DNA of 64,000 nucleotides from Flavobacterium tagetis (GCF_016735615.1 NZ_JAERSF010000003.1:62001-126000); one strand, 5' to 3'. Shown: positions 26,265-35,776, numbered from the stretch's first letter. Made by a program: numbers and translations. Notes: generated by a model from the letters alone, not told the origin.

Positions 26265-28127
26265 ATGAAAAAAATCTATTTTGCTGCCTTTGCAGTAATT
26301 TGTACCAATTTTTACGCACAGACAAAAAAAGATTCCATCAACCAAATGGATGAAGTCATTATTAACGAAGGCCGTTTTAATACACCAATTTCTAAACAAA
26401 ACAGAAATGTATATGTTATTTCGAGCGAAACCATTAAAAAACTGCCAGGAAGAACATTGCAAGAGGTATTGCAATATGCTAACGGAGTAGATATCAGACA
26501 AAGAGGGCCATTTGGAACTCAAGCCGACATTAGTGTTGATGGCGGAAGTTTTGAGCAGACTGTTGTTTTGCTGAACGGAGCAAAAGTAATCGACTCGCAA
26601 ACTGCACACAATATGCTAAATTTACCTCTTCCGGTTGAAGCAATTGAAAGAATTGAAGTAGTTCGTGGTCCAGCTGCCAGAATTTACGGAATTAACAGTT
26701 TAACTGGAGCAATTAATATTATTACTAAAAAACCAACCGATTCTGGTTTTATGGTAAGCACTTATGCAGGTTCTAATTTCGAAAAAGATACGCAAGATAC
26801 AGGTGATATTTTTTACGGAACAGGAATTCAGGCTGGAGCTGTTTTAGGTAAAGAAAAACAACAGCATATACTTTTTGCTTCGCACGATAAAAGCAATGGT
26901 TACCGTTACAATACAGCATTCGAAAACAATAAAATTTTCTATCAAGGAAATGTGCAGATCAATGATAAAAACGAAATCTTAGGTTCCGCAGGCTACATCA
27001 ACAACGGATTTGGAGCAAACGGATTTTATGCTGCGCCAGGAGATAAAAACTCAACCGAAATTGTTCAGACTACCTTTGCCAATATTCAGTCCAATCATCA
27101 GATTACAGATAGCTGGAAAATTATGCCAAGAGTTACGTATAGATACAATTATGATGATTACCGTTATTTAGGAAACTCAAATTTAGCTGTTGGAAGAAGT
27201 CAGCATTACACAAATTCTATTGCAGGAGAATTAAACTCTACAGTTAAATTATCTAAAGGTGAAATTGGTTTTGGAGCTGAATTTAGAAACGAAAACATTC
27301 ATTCTTCAAACATTGGAGATCACGATCGCGAAAACGTTGGGTTGTACGCAGAATACAGAAGAAGTTTCACTGAAAAATTAGACATTAATATCGGAACATA
27401 TTTAAACTACAATTCAGATTATAAATGGCAGATTTATCCAGGAATCGATGCTAGTTATGCTATTACTGATGCCTTTAAAATTATTGGAAATGTAGGGACA
27501 AGCCAAAGAATTCCATCGTTTACAGATTTATATTTGAAACAAACAGGAAATGTTGGAAACCCAGATTTAGATTCAGAAAATGCTTTCCAAAGCGAAATCG
27601 GATTTAAATACAACAAAAGAGCTTTAAGTTTGAATGCGAATTATTTCTACAGAAAAATTGACAATTATATCGACTGGATGCGTAATGCTACAAATGTGCC
27701 TTGGCAGAGTCAAAACACTGGAGATTTAAATACAAACGGAATCAATTTACGTGGAACTTACAGATTTGATTTTTCTAAAGATTCTAGATTGAACATTCTT
27801 TTAGCATACACTTATCTAGATTCTGAATTCAAAAGTGCGCGTACAGAAATATATTCTAAATATGCAATTTCGTCATTAAAACATCAAATTACCAACACAA
27901 TAGATTATCAGTTTAAAAACTTGTCTGTAATGTTTGCAACTCGTTTCAACGAAAGAATTACAGGGCCATCTTATTGGGTAAATGACTTTAGAGTAAGTCA
28001 GGCGATTAACAAGTTTACCATTTTCTTAGATGGACAGAATATTTTTAATGCAACTTATTACGAGGTAGGAGCGGTTCCGTTACCATCACGCTGGTTTACT
28101 TTGGGGGTAAAACTGGTAACTTTTTAA
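26265..28127 (+). CDS. TonB-dependent outer-membrane receptor, BtuB/CirA-like
   Basis: A 620-residue TonB-dependent receptor with signal peptide (about 1-19), a TonB-box-like region MDEVIINEGR, a plug domain with RTLQEVLQYANGVDIRQRG, VVLLNGAKVID, ERIEVVRGPAARIYG and GAINIITKKP, and a 22-strand-type barrel ending in VKLVTF. It lacks the N-terminal carboxypeptidase-like domain and a SusD partner, unlike the SusC protein in this window. The size fits cobalamin or siderophore receptors, but the ligand is unknown. No cobalamin riboswitch is seen upstream; the leader is a MITE-like end. A terminator follows. Confidence 0.9.
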   Translation: MKKIYFAAFAVICTNFYAQTKKDSINQMDEVIINEGRFNTPISKQNRNVYVISSETIKKLPGRTLQEVLQYANGVDIRQRGPFGTQADISVDGGSFEQTVVLLNGAKVIDSQTAHNMLNLPLPVEAIERIEVVRGPAARIYGINSLTGAINIITKKPTDSGFMVSTYAGSNFEKDTQDTGDIFYGTGIQAGAVLGKEKQQHILFASHDKSNGYRYNTAFENNKIFYQGNVQINDKNEILGSAGYINNGFGANGFYAAPGDKNSTEIVQTTFANIQSNHQITDSWKIMPRVTYRYNYDDYRYLGNSNLAVGRSQHYTNSIAGELNSTVKLSKGEIGFGAEFRNENIHSSNIGDHDRENVGLYAEYRRSFTEKLDINIGTYLNYNSDYKWQIYPGIDASYAITDAFKIIGNVGTSQRIPSFTDLYLKQTGNVGNPDLDSENAFQSEIGFKYNKRALSLNANYFYRKIDNYIDWMRNATNVPWQSQNTGDLNTNGINLRGTYRFDFSKDSRLNILLAYTYLDSEFKSARTEIYSKYAISSLKHQITNTIDYQFKNLSVMFATRFNERITGPSYWVNDFRVSQAINKFTIFLDGQNIFNATYYEVGAVPLPSRWFTLGVKLVTF

Positions 28128-28160
28128 AGAGAATTTTTTTCAGAACTTTAGATTGTTAGA

Positions 28161-28200
28161 AACAGCCTGTAAGCTTTATGTTTGCAGGCTGTTTAATTTT
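28161..28200 (+). terminator. Terminator after the TonB receptor
   Basis: AACAGCCTGTAA pairs with TTTGCAGGCTGTT (one G-U pair), followed by TTAATTTTT. The rest of the gap to 28378 is AT-rich with no feature seen. Confidence 0.75.
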
Positions 28201-28378
28201 TGAATGAATTTAAAACGGTTCTTTTTCTAAAATGTTAATTTTTTTTTAATTGGGAAATCATATAAACTTTTTTAAAAATGATATAATAATTTTATGGTTT
28301 AATTTGTTGAATTTTACTGAATTACGAATGAAATAATAATCAAGCTTTCAATTTTAAGAAAGTGTAAACCAGAAAAAA

Positions 28379-28645
28379 ATGGACAGAAGAAATAATCAAA
28401 GCGATTTAGATCGAGAAGGTGTAGATCGTACTCAGGAATCAAATTGGGATCCAATTTTAGGATATCATATGTACTTTCCGCATGAGGAAAGTATAGATGA
28501 AGATTTAAAGGAAAGAAGCGAAGCTGTTCAAAAACCTAATACTGGAGATTGGGGAGATGATAGTGATTATGAAGAACTAAGGCATAAAAAGAGTTCTGAC
28601 ATGAATATTAGCACTTTTGGAAATGAAGACACAAAAACAGATTAA
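28379..28645 (+). CDS. Small acidic hypothetical protein
   Basis: An 88-residue hydrophilic, Asp/Glu-rich protein with no signal peptide or membrane segment and no recognised domain. It has an unusual central WDPILGYHMYFPHEES segment and a GDWGDDSDYEE stretch. It is flanked by its own strong terminator at 28657. Codon use is ordinary for the window and the ORF is clean, so I consider it a real gene of unknown function. Confidence 0.65.
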   Translation: MDRRNNQSDLDREGVDRTQESNWDPILGYHMYFPHEESIDEDLKERSEAVQKPNTGDWGDDSDYEELRHKKSSDMNISTFGNEDTKTD

Positions 28646-28656
28646 TTTTAAAAAAT

Positions 28657-28697
28657 AAAGGCTAACTTATCGATAAGTTTAGCCTTTGTTTTTTTGA
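28657..28697 (+). terminator. Terminator after the 88-residue protein
   Basis: AAAGGCTAA and TTTAGCCTTT pair around an inner CTTATCGATAAG palindrome, followed by a long T-run. Confidence 0.85.
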
Positions 28698-28736
28698 AAT
28701 AGTGTTGATTGAAGCAAAAATATAATTTGAGATCAT

Positions 28737-28768
28737 TAAAAAAACATCTGCACAATTTTGCACAGATG
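28737..28768 (-). terminator. Terminator after the SDR gene
   Basis: On the minus strand CATCTGTGCAA pairs with TTGTGCAGATG (two G-U pairs) and is followed by a run of T. It is 40 bp past the SDR stop codon. Confidence 0.8.
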
Positions 28769-28808
28769 CTTTCAAGTAAAAAAATGAAAAAGTGGGGGTG
28801 TTTTTTAA

Positions 28809-29567
28809 TTAAATAATCTGAAGATGAGGTCTTACCTGCATACTGACAATATCACAACGTATAGGTTGTGATAAACAAAATAAAACGCTCATGGCAATGT
28901 CTTCTGCTTCTAGCATTTTCATTTCTTTTATTTTTTCTTTTTGAATTTCTTTTGGATCAGGCTGCATATCGCTTGTTACCGCGCCTGGCTCAATATGTGA
29001 AACTTTTATCCCTAATGGATTAATTTCTTTGCGAAGCGCAGTGCTAAAACCTCTTATGGCAGTTTTGGTTGCTACATAAATAACACCTGTTTTTTCTTTT
29101 GCTTCAGCGCTCATTGAACCAATGTTTACAATATGACCTGATTTTTGCCCTTTCATTCTGTTGACTGCTTCTTTTGCAAAAGTGATATATCCTAAAATAT
29201 TGGTTTCTAAGATATATTTCCAATCTTCATATTCACCTTCAATGATCCCTCCGGCAGGCAGAGCGGCATTGTTTATTAAGATGTCTATTCCGCCTAGAAC
29301 TTTATCAACTCTTTCCCAAATTCTGGTAATATCTTCTTTTTTGGTAATGTCTGCTGTTTCTCCATAAATTTCACCTTTAGATGATTTGGTTTTAATATCA
29401 TCCATTGCGTGATAAAAATCGGTTTCATCTCTTCCAAAGATAAAAACTCGACCGCCTAGTGAAACCAGCAGATCTGCAATTGCTTTGCCAATTCCAGTTG
29501 TGCCGCCTGTTATTACAATCCGTTTTTGGGTAATAGTATCGGTAAAGTACTTTGATAAGATTTCCAT
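28809..29567 (-). CDS. Short-chain dehydrogenase/reductase (SDR)
   Basis: A 252-residue classical SDR. The cofactor motif is TGGTTGIGKAIA (about 21-32), with NNAALPAGG near 97, and the catalytic S-Y-K set is in NIGSMSAE and YVATK. An Arg after the second strand (FGRDE) suggests NADP(H) preference. The substrate is unknown. It lies 15 bp downstream of the FAD/Rieske oxidoreductase and is probably co-transcribed with it from the minus strand. A clear terminator follows. Confidence 0.9.
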   Translation of the reverse strand: MEILSKYFTDTITQKRIVITGGTTGIGKAIADLLVSLGGRVFIFGRDETDFYHAMDDIKTKSSKGEIYGETADITKKEDITRIWERVDKVLGGIDILINNAALPAGGIIEGEYEDWKYILETNILGYITFAKEAVNRMKGQKSGHIVNIGSMSAEAKEKTGVIYVATKTAIRGFSTALRKEINPLGIKVSHIEPGAVTSDMQPDPKEIQKEKIKEMKMLEAEDIAMSVLFCLSQPIRCDIVSMQVRPHLQII

Positions 29568-29582
29568 ACGATATACTTTTTG

Positions 29583-31163
29583 TTATTTAATTTTAATATT
29601 GCTTAAATTACTTTCAGCTGGCCCATTCAAAACCGTTCCGTCAGATGCAAATCTTGAACCGTGACACGGACAATCAAAAGATTTTTCGTCTGAATTCCAT
29701 TGTACAATACAACCCAAATGCGGACAAACGGCAGAAAAAGCATGGAGCGTTTTATCGTAATCTCGATAGACTGCTACTTTTCGTAATCCGAAAGAAAGAA
29801 TACCGCCTTCTCCGGGGGCTAAATCGGCTGTATTATCAAGATCAGATGCCGTAATCCAGTCAAGATATTGCGATGCCATATTTCCAGCTTCTTTCATGTA
29901 ATCGCCAATTGCTTTAAAAGTAATTCGCGACGGATTGTATAATTCTTGCCATTTATTTTCAATTCCCTGAATCATGTCAGAAATAATCATGGCTCCAATA
30001 GTGGCATGCGTCATCCCGTTTCCAGAATCTCCCGTAATGATAAAAACATTCTGATCTCCCGGGTTTCTTCCTAGAAAGCCTAAAGAATCAAAAGGTTCCA
30101 TCACTTGACCAGACCATTTATAACTGATTTCATCCAATAGAGGAAAATATTTTTTTGCCCAAATTTCTAAGAGTTCATAGCGAGAAAATTCAGAAATTCC
30201 TTCTTCGTCGGCTTGTCCCGTTTTATGATCTTCACCGCCAACAATTAGCAAATCATGTTCATCATCAAAATTTTGCAATCGCACGTAATGATAAGGTTGA
30301 GCAACCCATTTAGATTCTGGATCACCAGTATCCCACCACAAAGCATGAGGCAGACTGCCTTTCGGAATTTTCCCTCCAATAACGTAAGTTCTATAAGCAT
30401 GCTGTTTGGTGTGCATAGTCAAGACATCATTTATTGGCGTATTGGTTGCAACCACAACATATTTGGCATTAAAATCAAAACCGTTTACAGTAGCGCCTTT
30501 TTCGGTTATATTTTCGGCGTGTGCTTCAGTATAAATAATTCCGCCCAAATTGATAATGGCTTTAAAAAGTCCTTTCAGGTAATGTAAAATATGAAATTGT
30601 GCCTGATTTTTAAAAGCCAAACATCTTTGATCCTGTGCTTCTGCCAATGAAGGAGTATGATTTAGTAGAACAGTTTCTAATCCGGCATTTTGAGTGGCTT
30701 CAAATTCTTTATCGAGATTTTTTTCTTTGTCATTAGGATGAAGGAATAAATAGCCATTTACTCTTTCAAAATCACAGTCGATGTTTAATTCGGTAATAAT
30801 TTTTTCGATTTCATCAATCGCGGCAGAATGGCTTTCGGCAGCAAGTCTTGCATTTTCTTTTCCAAAAGTATTCTGAAGATAATAATATCGATCATCCAAA
30901 GCGCAAGTTAAATGAGCTGTAGTTCTTCCGGTTTCTCCGCTTCCTATAAAACCGTCTTCTACTAAAACTATTTTTTTTCCTGCTTTTAAAAGTTTGTAAG
31001 CAGTTGTGAGACCAGCAATACCTCCTCCGATAATAAGAACTTCGGTTTTAACATCCTTATTTGGTTTTTCGAAGGCAATTATATCAGTAGAATCAATCCA
31101 GAAAGATACATTATCACCAGAAGTAATGCTGCCTTCATTTATATTTTGATTTGAATTTTCCAT
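29583..31163 (-). CDS. FAD-dependent oxidoreductase with C-terminal Rieske domain
   Basis: A 526-residue flavoprotein. Residues about 30-390 are a DAO-type FAD fold with VLIIGGGIAGLTTAYKLL and GSGETGRTTAHL. Residues about 430-526 are a Rieske [2Fe-2S] domain with CPHLGC and CPCHGSRF, giving the two Cys/His pairs. This fusion is common in soil bacteria and its substrate is unknown. I choose the ATG at 31163 because an AGGA lies 8 bp before it and it starts at the conserved-looking protein body; the ATG at 31196 would add 11 residues. The SDR gene follows by 15 bp. Confidence 0.88.
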   Translation of the reverse strand: MENSNQNINEGSITSGDNVSFWIDSTDIIAFEKPNKDVKTEVLIIGGGIAGLTTAYKLLKAGKKIVLVEDGFIGSGETGRTTAHLTCALDDRYYYLQNTFGKENARLAAESHSAAIDEIEKIITELNIDCDFERVNGYLFLHPNDKEKNLDKEFEATQNAGLETVLLNHTPSLAEAQDQRCLAFKNQAQFHILHYLKGLFKAIINLGGIIYTEAHAENITEKGATVNGFDFNAKYVVVATNTPINDVLTMHTKQHAYRTYVIGGKIPKGSLPHALWWDTGDPESKWVAQPYHYVRLQNFDDEHDLLIVGGEDHKTGQADEEGISEFSRYELLEIWAKKYFPLLDEISYKWSGQVMEPFDSLGFLGRNPGDQNVFIITGDSGNGMTHATIGAMIISDMIQGIENKWQELYNPSRITFKAIGDYMKEAGNMASQYLDWITASDLDNTADLAPGEGGILSFGLRKVAVYRDYDKTLHAFSAVCPHLGCIVQWNSDEKSFDCPCHGSRFASDGTVLNGPAESNLSNIKIK

Positions 31164-31322
31164 TTTTAATCCTTTTAAAGAATGCAATACATTCATTTCA
31201 AAGCTACTAAGTAAATGTTGGAGTGTACTTACAGCTTTAATTCTAAAATTTTATAGGATTTCCAGCAGGGTTTTATGTAAGAATTAAAATAAATAGTATA
31301 AGCCGAACCATTTTAATACTAC

Positions 31323-31354
31323 TTACTTAGCATAAATCTTACTTAGCATAAATC
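31323..31354 (+). repeat. 16-bp perfect tandem duplication before a lipoprotein gene
   Basis: TTACTTAGCATAAATC occurs twice head to tail, ending 15 bp before the start at 31370. A TTTACTTAG copy also precedes the PAS kinase start (about 32184). It could be a duplicated regulatory site. Confidence 0.6.
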
Positions 31355-31369
31355 GTAAAATAGGTAATT

Positions 31370-31702
31370 ATGAAAATAGTTTTGAGATTAAAAATAATGA
31401 TTGTAATAGCTTTAATAGGAGCATTAAGTTCCTGTAAAAAAAATGATGGTTATAGCGACGAAATAGAAACTGTGGTATCGCCACTTGACAGCGGGAAAAA
31501 TAAAACAGATAGCATAAAAATTGAAAACAAAATATCTACAGGAATTAATTCGACTCAAAAAAATGGATCCGAAAGTACAGTTGGAACAGGAAGCGGACCT
31601 AGTGAAAGTTCGCAAGATGGCGCTCTTTATACCCCCGCGACAGGCGTGCAAAAAGATAGTGTAAAAGCCCAAAAAGATAGTATAAAACGAAAAGAGAAAT
31701 AG
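31370..31702 (+). CDS. Small lipoprotein, hypothetical
   Basis: A 110-residue predicted lipoprotein: signal peptide about 1-21 with lipobox LSSC and the CKKN start typical of Bacteroidota lipoproteins. The mature part is Ser/Lys/Asp rich, low complexity, and ends with two KDSIK-like repeats (KDSVKAQKDSIKRK). No domain is recognised. A second tiny lipoprotein with the same CKKN start follows about 100 bp later, and both precede a sensor kinase. Confidence 0.7.
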   Translation: MKIVLRLKIMIVIALIGALSSCKKNDGYSDEIETVVSPLDSGKNKTDSIKIENKISTGINSTQKNGSESTVGTGSGPSESSQDGALYTPATGVQKDSVKAQKDSIKRKEK

Positions 31703-31802
31703 CATTATATAAAAAGCAGTTGAAATTGTGTAAAAAGCACATTTGTAAAAAAGACTATTTTTATAAAATCAAATAAGAAAATATTCATTTAAAAATATAA
31801 TT

Positions 31803-32009
31803 ATGAAAACGCAAATAACAACTAAAGCTGCATTTCTGATTCTTTTGGCAGGAGTGGCGTTCTCTTCTTGCAAAAAGAATGAAAGCACTACAATAGATTC
31901 ATACGAAAATGATTCTATTCAAAGCACTATTGATACCGCCGGTCCAGAAGTGGATACAATTAGTATGGATTCAACAACTACAGTTAGAACCGATACTATT
32001 GCAAAATAA
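31803..32009 (+). CDS. Tiny lipoprotein, hypothetical
   Basis: A 68-residue predicted lipoprotein with signal peptide about 1-23 and lipobox FSSC followed by KKNES. The mature part of about 45 residues is rich in Thr, Ser and Asp (for example DTAGPEVDTISMDSTTT) and probably unfolded. It resembles the preceding lipoprotein in its first residues after Cys. A strong terminator follows. Function unknown. Confidence 0.7.
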   Translation: MKTQITTKAAFLILLAGVAFSSCKKNESTTIDSYENDSIQSTIDTAGPEVDTISMDSTTTVRTDTIAK

Positions 32010-32030
32010 ATTATTCGGTAATAAATAGAC

Positions 32031-32063
32031 AAAAAGCTGAATCTTTAATGATTCAGCTTTTTT
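32031..32063 (+). terminator. Terminator after the tiny lipoprotein
   Basis: AAAAAGCTGAATC pairs with GATTCAGCTTTTTT around a 6-nt loop; the T-run is part of the descending arm. Confidence 0.88.
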
Positions 32064-32120
32064 GATTTAATGATTAGATAAAAGTATTTAACGAATGTTA
32101 AAAGTAAAAACGTTTTTCTC

Positions 32121-32128
32121 TATATTTG
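32121..32128 (+). promoter_or_regulatory. TAnnTTTG -7 box for the PAS kinase
   Basis: TATATTTG about 75 bp before the kinase start. No TTG element is seen at the usual distance. Confidence 0.4.
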
Positions 32129-32201
32129 AGAAAGAATTTAACAGTTTAAATGCCTTTTATATAGAAACAACTTTAGAAAAATACCTTTACTTAGTACGAT
32201 A

Positions 32202-34874
32202 ATGGAGCTAATAAATAATTTAGACCTTTTTCAGACCGTTTTTAATTCTGCACCAAATGGAATCGCGGTTTTAAAGTCTTTGTACGATAATAAAGATAAA
32301 GTAGAAGATTTTTCAATATTGCTGTTTAATACTTATATTATTAACTGGATCGACGACAAGGACTACAAAGGCAAACGATTCAGTAAAGTTTTCTCTAAAA
32401 TTAAAGAAACCAACATTTTAGAACAGTTTATTGCAACAGCAGAAACTGGAACTGCAGCCAATTTTGAGCAATGGTATGGTAGCGAAACCGCCAAGCAATG
32501 TTTCAAATTTACTGTTGTAAAGCAAGATGAGGTGCTCGTGGTAACAATGGAAGATATCACAGAAAAGAAACACGCCGAAACTGCTCTTAAGAATGCATTG
32601 CTTAATGCAGAAAAGCAAAAAAGATTATACAATTCTATAATAAACGGAACTCCCGATCTGGTTTACGTATTTAATCTTGATTATAAATTTACTTACGCAA
32701 ACAAAGCTTTGTTGACAATGTGGGGAAAGTCGGCGGAAGAATCAATTGGACGCGGATTAATTGAAAATGGTTACGAAGATTGGCATGCCGAAATGCACGA
32801 AAGAGAAATAGATTTTGTAGCAGCCGAAAAAAAATCAATTAGAGGAACTGTTTCTTTCCCGCATGCTGAATTAGGAAGAAGAATTTACGATTATATTTTG
32901 GTTCCCGTTTTTAATGAAAAAGGAGAAGTAGAGTTTGTTGCTGGAACAACACGAGATATCACTGAAAGTAAGCAAGCAGAGGAAAAATTACAGCAAAGTG
33001 AGAATCGTTTTAGAAAAATGATTCATCAAACGCCAGCCCCGACTTTAGTACTTAAAGGCGATGATCTTGTTATTGAGCAGATCAATAAACATATGCTGCA
33101 AATGATAGGTCGCGGAGAAGAAATTATAGGCAAGCGACTGATTGACGTTTTGCCAGAATTAGAAGGACAATATGTTTGGGAGCAAGTTTTAAAAGTTTAC
33201 AATGAAGGAATTCCTTTTGATCAAAGTGAAGTTTTGGTTCCACACAACCGTACAGGAGAATTAAAAGACTACTATTATAATTTGGCTTATCGTCCGTTAA
33301 TTGAAGACGGACAGATAACAGGAATGATTCAAGTGGCCGTTGAAGTTACGGAACAAGTCGTGGCACGCCAAAAAATGGAAGAAAGTGAAAGCCGTTTCCG
33401 AGCTTTAGTCAATGCATCATCAGATTTGGTTTATCGTATGGATGCCGATTGGATGATTATGCAAGATTTAGAAGGAGATGGGAGTCTGGCTGATCAAAAT
33501 GAACGAGGCATCAATTGGCTGGATAAATTTATTCATGCTAGCGATTTGCAGATGGCCGTTCATCTTATTTCAAAATCAATAGTAGAAAAATCCATTTTTG
33601 AAATGGAGCATAGAGTCATTAATAAAGATGATTCTATCAGCTGGGTTTTTTCGAGAGTGGTGCCAATATTAGACGATCAAGAAAAAATTATAGAATGGTT
33701 TGGAGCATCAAGTGATATTACTTCGCAGAAAGAACTTCAAAATGTTATTGCAGAAAGTGGCGAACGATTTAGGCAACTAGCAGATTTGGTTCCGCAAATT
33801 ATCTGGACAGCCAATTCAGAAGGTTTTGTTGATTATTACAATAGTCGTTGGTACGAATATACGGGTTTTGTAGAACAGGAATTTGGAGACCCAAGCTGGA
33901 TTTCAAAATTACATGTAGATGATGTTTATTTAGTATCAAAAACTTGGTACGAAAGTGTTCATGCGGGTCTTCCGTATCAGCTTGAATTTCGTTTAAAAAA
34001 TGCCAGCACAGGAGAATACCGTTGGTTTTTGAGTAAAGCGTTGCCTATTAGAGATAAAGAAGGTATAATTATCAATTGGTTTGGGACTTGCACCGATATT
34101 CATGAACAAAAGTCTATTACCGAAAAGTTAGAAATTTTAGTAGCAGATCGTACCAAAGAATTGCAGCGATCTAATGAAGATTTACAACAGTTTGCGCACG
34201 TTGCTTCTCATGATTTAAAAGAGCCGGTGCGAAAAATAAAAACTTTTTTAAGCCGTCTAGAAGATCATATGGAGGGACAGTTTGACGAATCTTCATCAAA
34301 ATATATTGAACGAATTCATGTTGCTGCAGATCGGATGTTTAATATGATTGATGGTGTACTCGCATATTCTAAAATGAATGCCGATTTGCAAAAAGCAACA
34401 ATTGTAGATTTAAATGTAGTTATTAAAAATATAGAAGCCGATCTCGAAATTGCACTTCAAGAATCAAATGGTAAAATTTATTTTGAAGAGCTTCCAACTA
34501 TAGAGGGAGCTTCAGTATTGCTGTATCAGCTTTTTTACAACCTTATTAATAATTCAATTAAGTTTGCTAGAGAAGAAACTCCACCAGAAATTAATATTAC
34601 AGCGACTGAGCAAATTGAAAATGGTGGGAGAGTTGCGATTATTACAGTAGAAGATAACGGAATTGGTTTTGATCTTGATCAAACAGGACGCATCTTTGAA
34701 ACTTTTACCCGTTTAAATTCTAAGGATCGATATGAAGGAACAGGCCTAGGATTATCACTTTGTAAAAAAATAGCAGAGCGTCACGGAGGCAGTATTAATG
34801 CAACAGGAATTTCTAATAAAGGAGCTATTTTTATTATAACACTTCCATTTGAGCAAAAAGCAAAAGACATTTAA
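32202..34874 (+). CDS. Multi-PAS sensor histidine kinase, soluble
   Basis: An 890-residue histidine kinase with no signal peptide or membrane segment, so cytoplasmic. About five PAS/PAC units span residues 1-640 (for example PDLVYVFNLDYKFTYANKAL and FVDYYNSRWYEYTGF). A short coiled linker leads to HisKA with the phospho-His in FAHVASHDLKEPVRK, then HATPase with NLINNSIKFA, VEDNGIGFD and GTGLGLSLCKK. Multi-PAS kinases of this kind sense light, redox or small ligands; the signal here is unknown. The stop codon is 2 bp before a single-domain response regulator, its likely partner. Confidence 0.93.
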   Translation: MELINNLDLFQTVFNSAPNGIAVLKSLYDNKDKVEDFSILLFNTYIINWIDDKDYKGKRFSKVFSKIKETNILEQFIATAETGTAANFEQWYGSETAKQCFKFTVVKQDEVLVVTMEDITEKKHAETALKNALLNAEKQKRLYNSIINGTPDLVYVFNLDYKFTYANKALLTMWGKSAEESIGRGLIENGYEDWHAEMHEREIDFVAAEKKSIRGTVSFPHAELGRRIYDYILVPVFNEKGEVEFVAGTTRDITESKQAEEKLQQSENRFRKMIHQTPAPTLVLKGDDLVIEQINKHMLQMIGRGEEIIGKRLIDVLPELEGQYVWEQVLKVYNEGIPFDQSEVLVPHNRTGELKDYYYNLAYRPLIEDGQITGMIQVAVEVTEQVVARQKMEESESRFRALVNASSDLVYRMDADWMIMQDLEGDGSLADQNERGINWLDKFIHASDLQMAVHLISKSIVEKSIFEMEHRVINKDDSISWVFSRVVPILDDQEKIIEWFGASSDITSQKELQNVIAESGERFRQLADLVPQIIWTANSEGFVDYYNSRWYEYTGFVEQEFGDPSWISKLHVDDVYLVSKTWYESVHAGLPYQLEFRLKNASTGEYRWFLSKALPIRDKEGIIINWFGTCTDIHEQKSITEKLEILVADRTKELQRSNEDLQQFAHVASHDLKEPVRKIKTFLSRLEDHMEGQFDESSSKYIERIHVAADRMFNMIDGVLAYSKMNADLQKATIVDLNVVIKNIEADLEIALQESNGKIYFEELPTIEGASVLLYQLFYNLINNSIKFAREETPPEINITATEQIENGGRVAIITVEDNGIGFDLDQTGRIFETFTRLNSKDRYEGTGLGLSLCKKIAERHGGSINATGISNKGAIFIITLPFEQKAKDI

Positions 34875-34876
34875 TT

Positions 34877-35326
34877 ATGCAAGAAAAGATGATTTTATTG
34901 GCGGATGACGATCAGGACGATGCAGAAATGTTCTGCGAAGCATTGGCAGAAATAGATAAAAGTATTGTTTGCCATTGTTCGGAAAACGGTAGCGGGATAA
35001 TAAATGCCCTGAAAAATCAGGATATAATTCCAGAGATTGTTTTTTTGGATTTAAATATGCCAATTATGAATGGTTGGGAATGTCTTAAGCAATTAAAACA
35101 GGAGGAACGTTATAAAGATATTCCCGTAATAATGATTTCTACGTCGTCACATAGAAATGATATGGATACTGCAGCCAACCTTGGAGCAATGTGTTATTTT
35201 GTGAAGCCCAATAATTTTAACGATCTAAAACAAGTATTGCGATTAATTACCTTAAACCTTGAAAACGGATTACAAGAAGCTTTTTCAAATCTTGAAAAAA
35301 ATAAATATCTGCATGTTTTTATTTGA
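34877..35326 (+). CDS. Single-domain response regulator (Rcp1-like)
   Basis: A 149-residue receiver domain with no output domain. The acidic pocket is ADDDQDD (residues 9-15), the phospho-Asp D58 is in VFLDLNMP, Thr/Ser in MISTSS and the conserved Lys in YFVKPNN. Proteins of this size partner multi-PAS or phytochrome-like kinases and act by protein contact. It is translationally close to the kinase gene (2 bp). Confidence 0.93.
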   Translation: MQEKMILLADDDQDDAEMFCEALAEIDKSIVCHCSENGSGIINALKNQDIIPEIVFLDLNMPIMNGWECLKQLKQEERYKDIPVIMISTSSHRNDMDTAANLGAMCYFVKPNNFNDLKQVLRLITLNLENGLQEAFSNLEKNKYLHVFI

Positions 35327-35491
35327 GTCGAACTAGATTTTCTCCTTTGAAAAGTAAAACGTATGAATTTCTTTTATAAAAAAAGGATACATTAAAAATA
35401 AATATTTATCTTAACGTGTTGATTTATATCTGTTTGTATTGGATGTAAATATGTTTTTAAATAAAAAAATCAAAAAAAACACAATTTAAAC

Positions 35492-35523
35492 TTGACTAAT
35501 TCGGTAGAATTAATATATATTTG
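35492..35523 (+). promoter_or_regulatory. Flavobacterium-type promoter of the SAM-riboswitch operon
   Basis: TTG at 35492-35494 and TATATTTG at 35516-35523 are 21 bp apart, a good match to the Bacteroidota -33/-7 consensus. Transcription would begin near 35530, just before the riboswitch. Confidence 0.75.
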
Positions 35524-35548
35524 TGTCACAGAAAATTTATATAATGAT

Positions 35549-35650
35549 ACTTATCCAGAAAGACTGAGGGAATAGGCCCATTGAAGTCTTAGCAACCTGT
35601 TGCCGAATAAGGTGCTAAATCCTTCCGCTGTATGCGGGTAGATAAGAAAG
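35549..35650 (+). ncRNA. SAM-I riboswitch (S-box)
   Basis: The segment has the S-box landmarks in order: closing stem TTATC paired with GATAA, GAGGGAATAGGCCC, ATTGAAGTCTTAGCAACC, GGTGCTAAATCC and the small P4 hairpin CCGCTGTATGCGG. Such aptamers bind S-adenosylmethionine and turn down sulfur and methionine genes. No terminator with a T-run follows within 60 nt, so control may be translational. Confidence 0.93.
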
Positions 35651-35695
35651 ATTTCTCCGTAAATCTGTTTAAGATCATCCAATAAAATCTTTATT

Positions 35696-35776
35696 ATGAA
35701 AGCAGAATCAATTTTTTACGCCGGTTATGAACTCTTGAATTCCATTTTTGAAGAAAACAGCTTTGCGTTTTTCTAA
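35696..35776 (+). CDS. Short ORF (26 residues) after the riboswitch
   Basis: An ORF beginning MKAESIFYAGYELLNS and ending in FAFF starts 46 bp after the aptamer, preceded by an AT-rich sequence good for Bacteroidota initiation. It lacks Met/Cys enrichment, so it is not an obvious attenuator. It may be a translated leader regulated by the riboswitch, or the relic of a former first gene. Not recognised. Confidence 0.35.
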   Translation: MKAESIFYAGYELLNSIFEENSFAFF

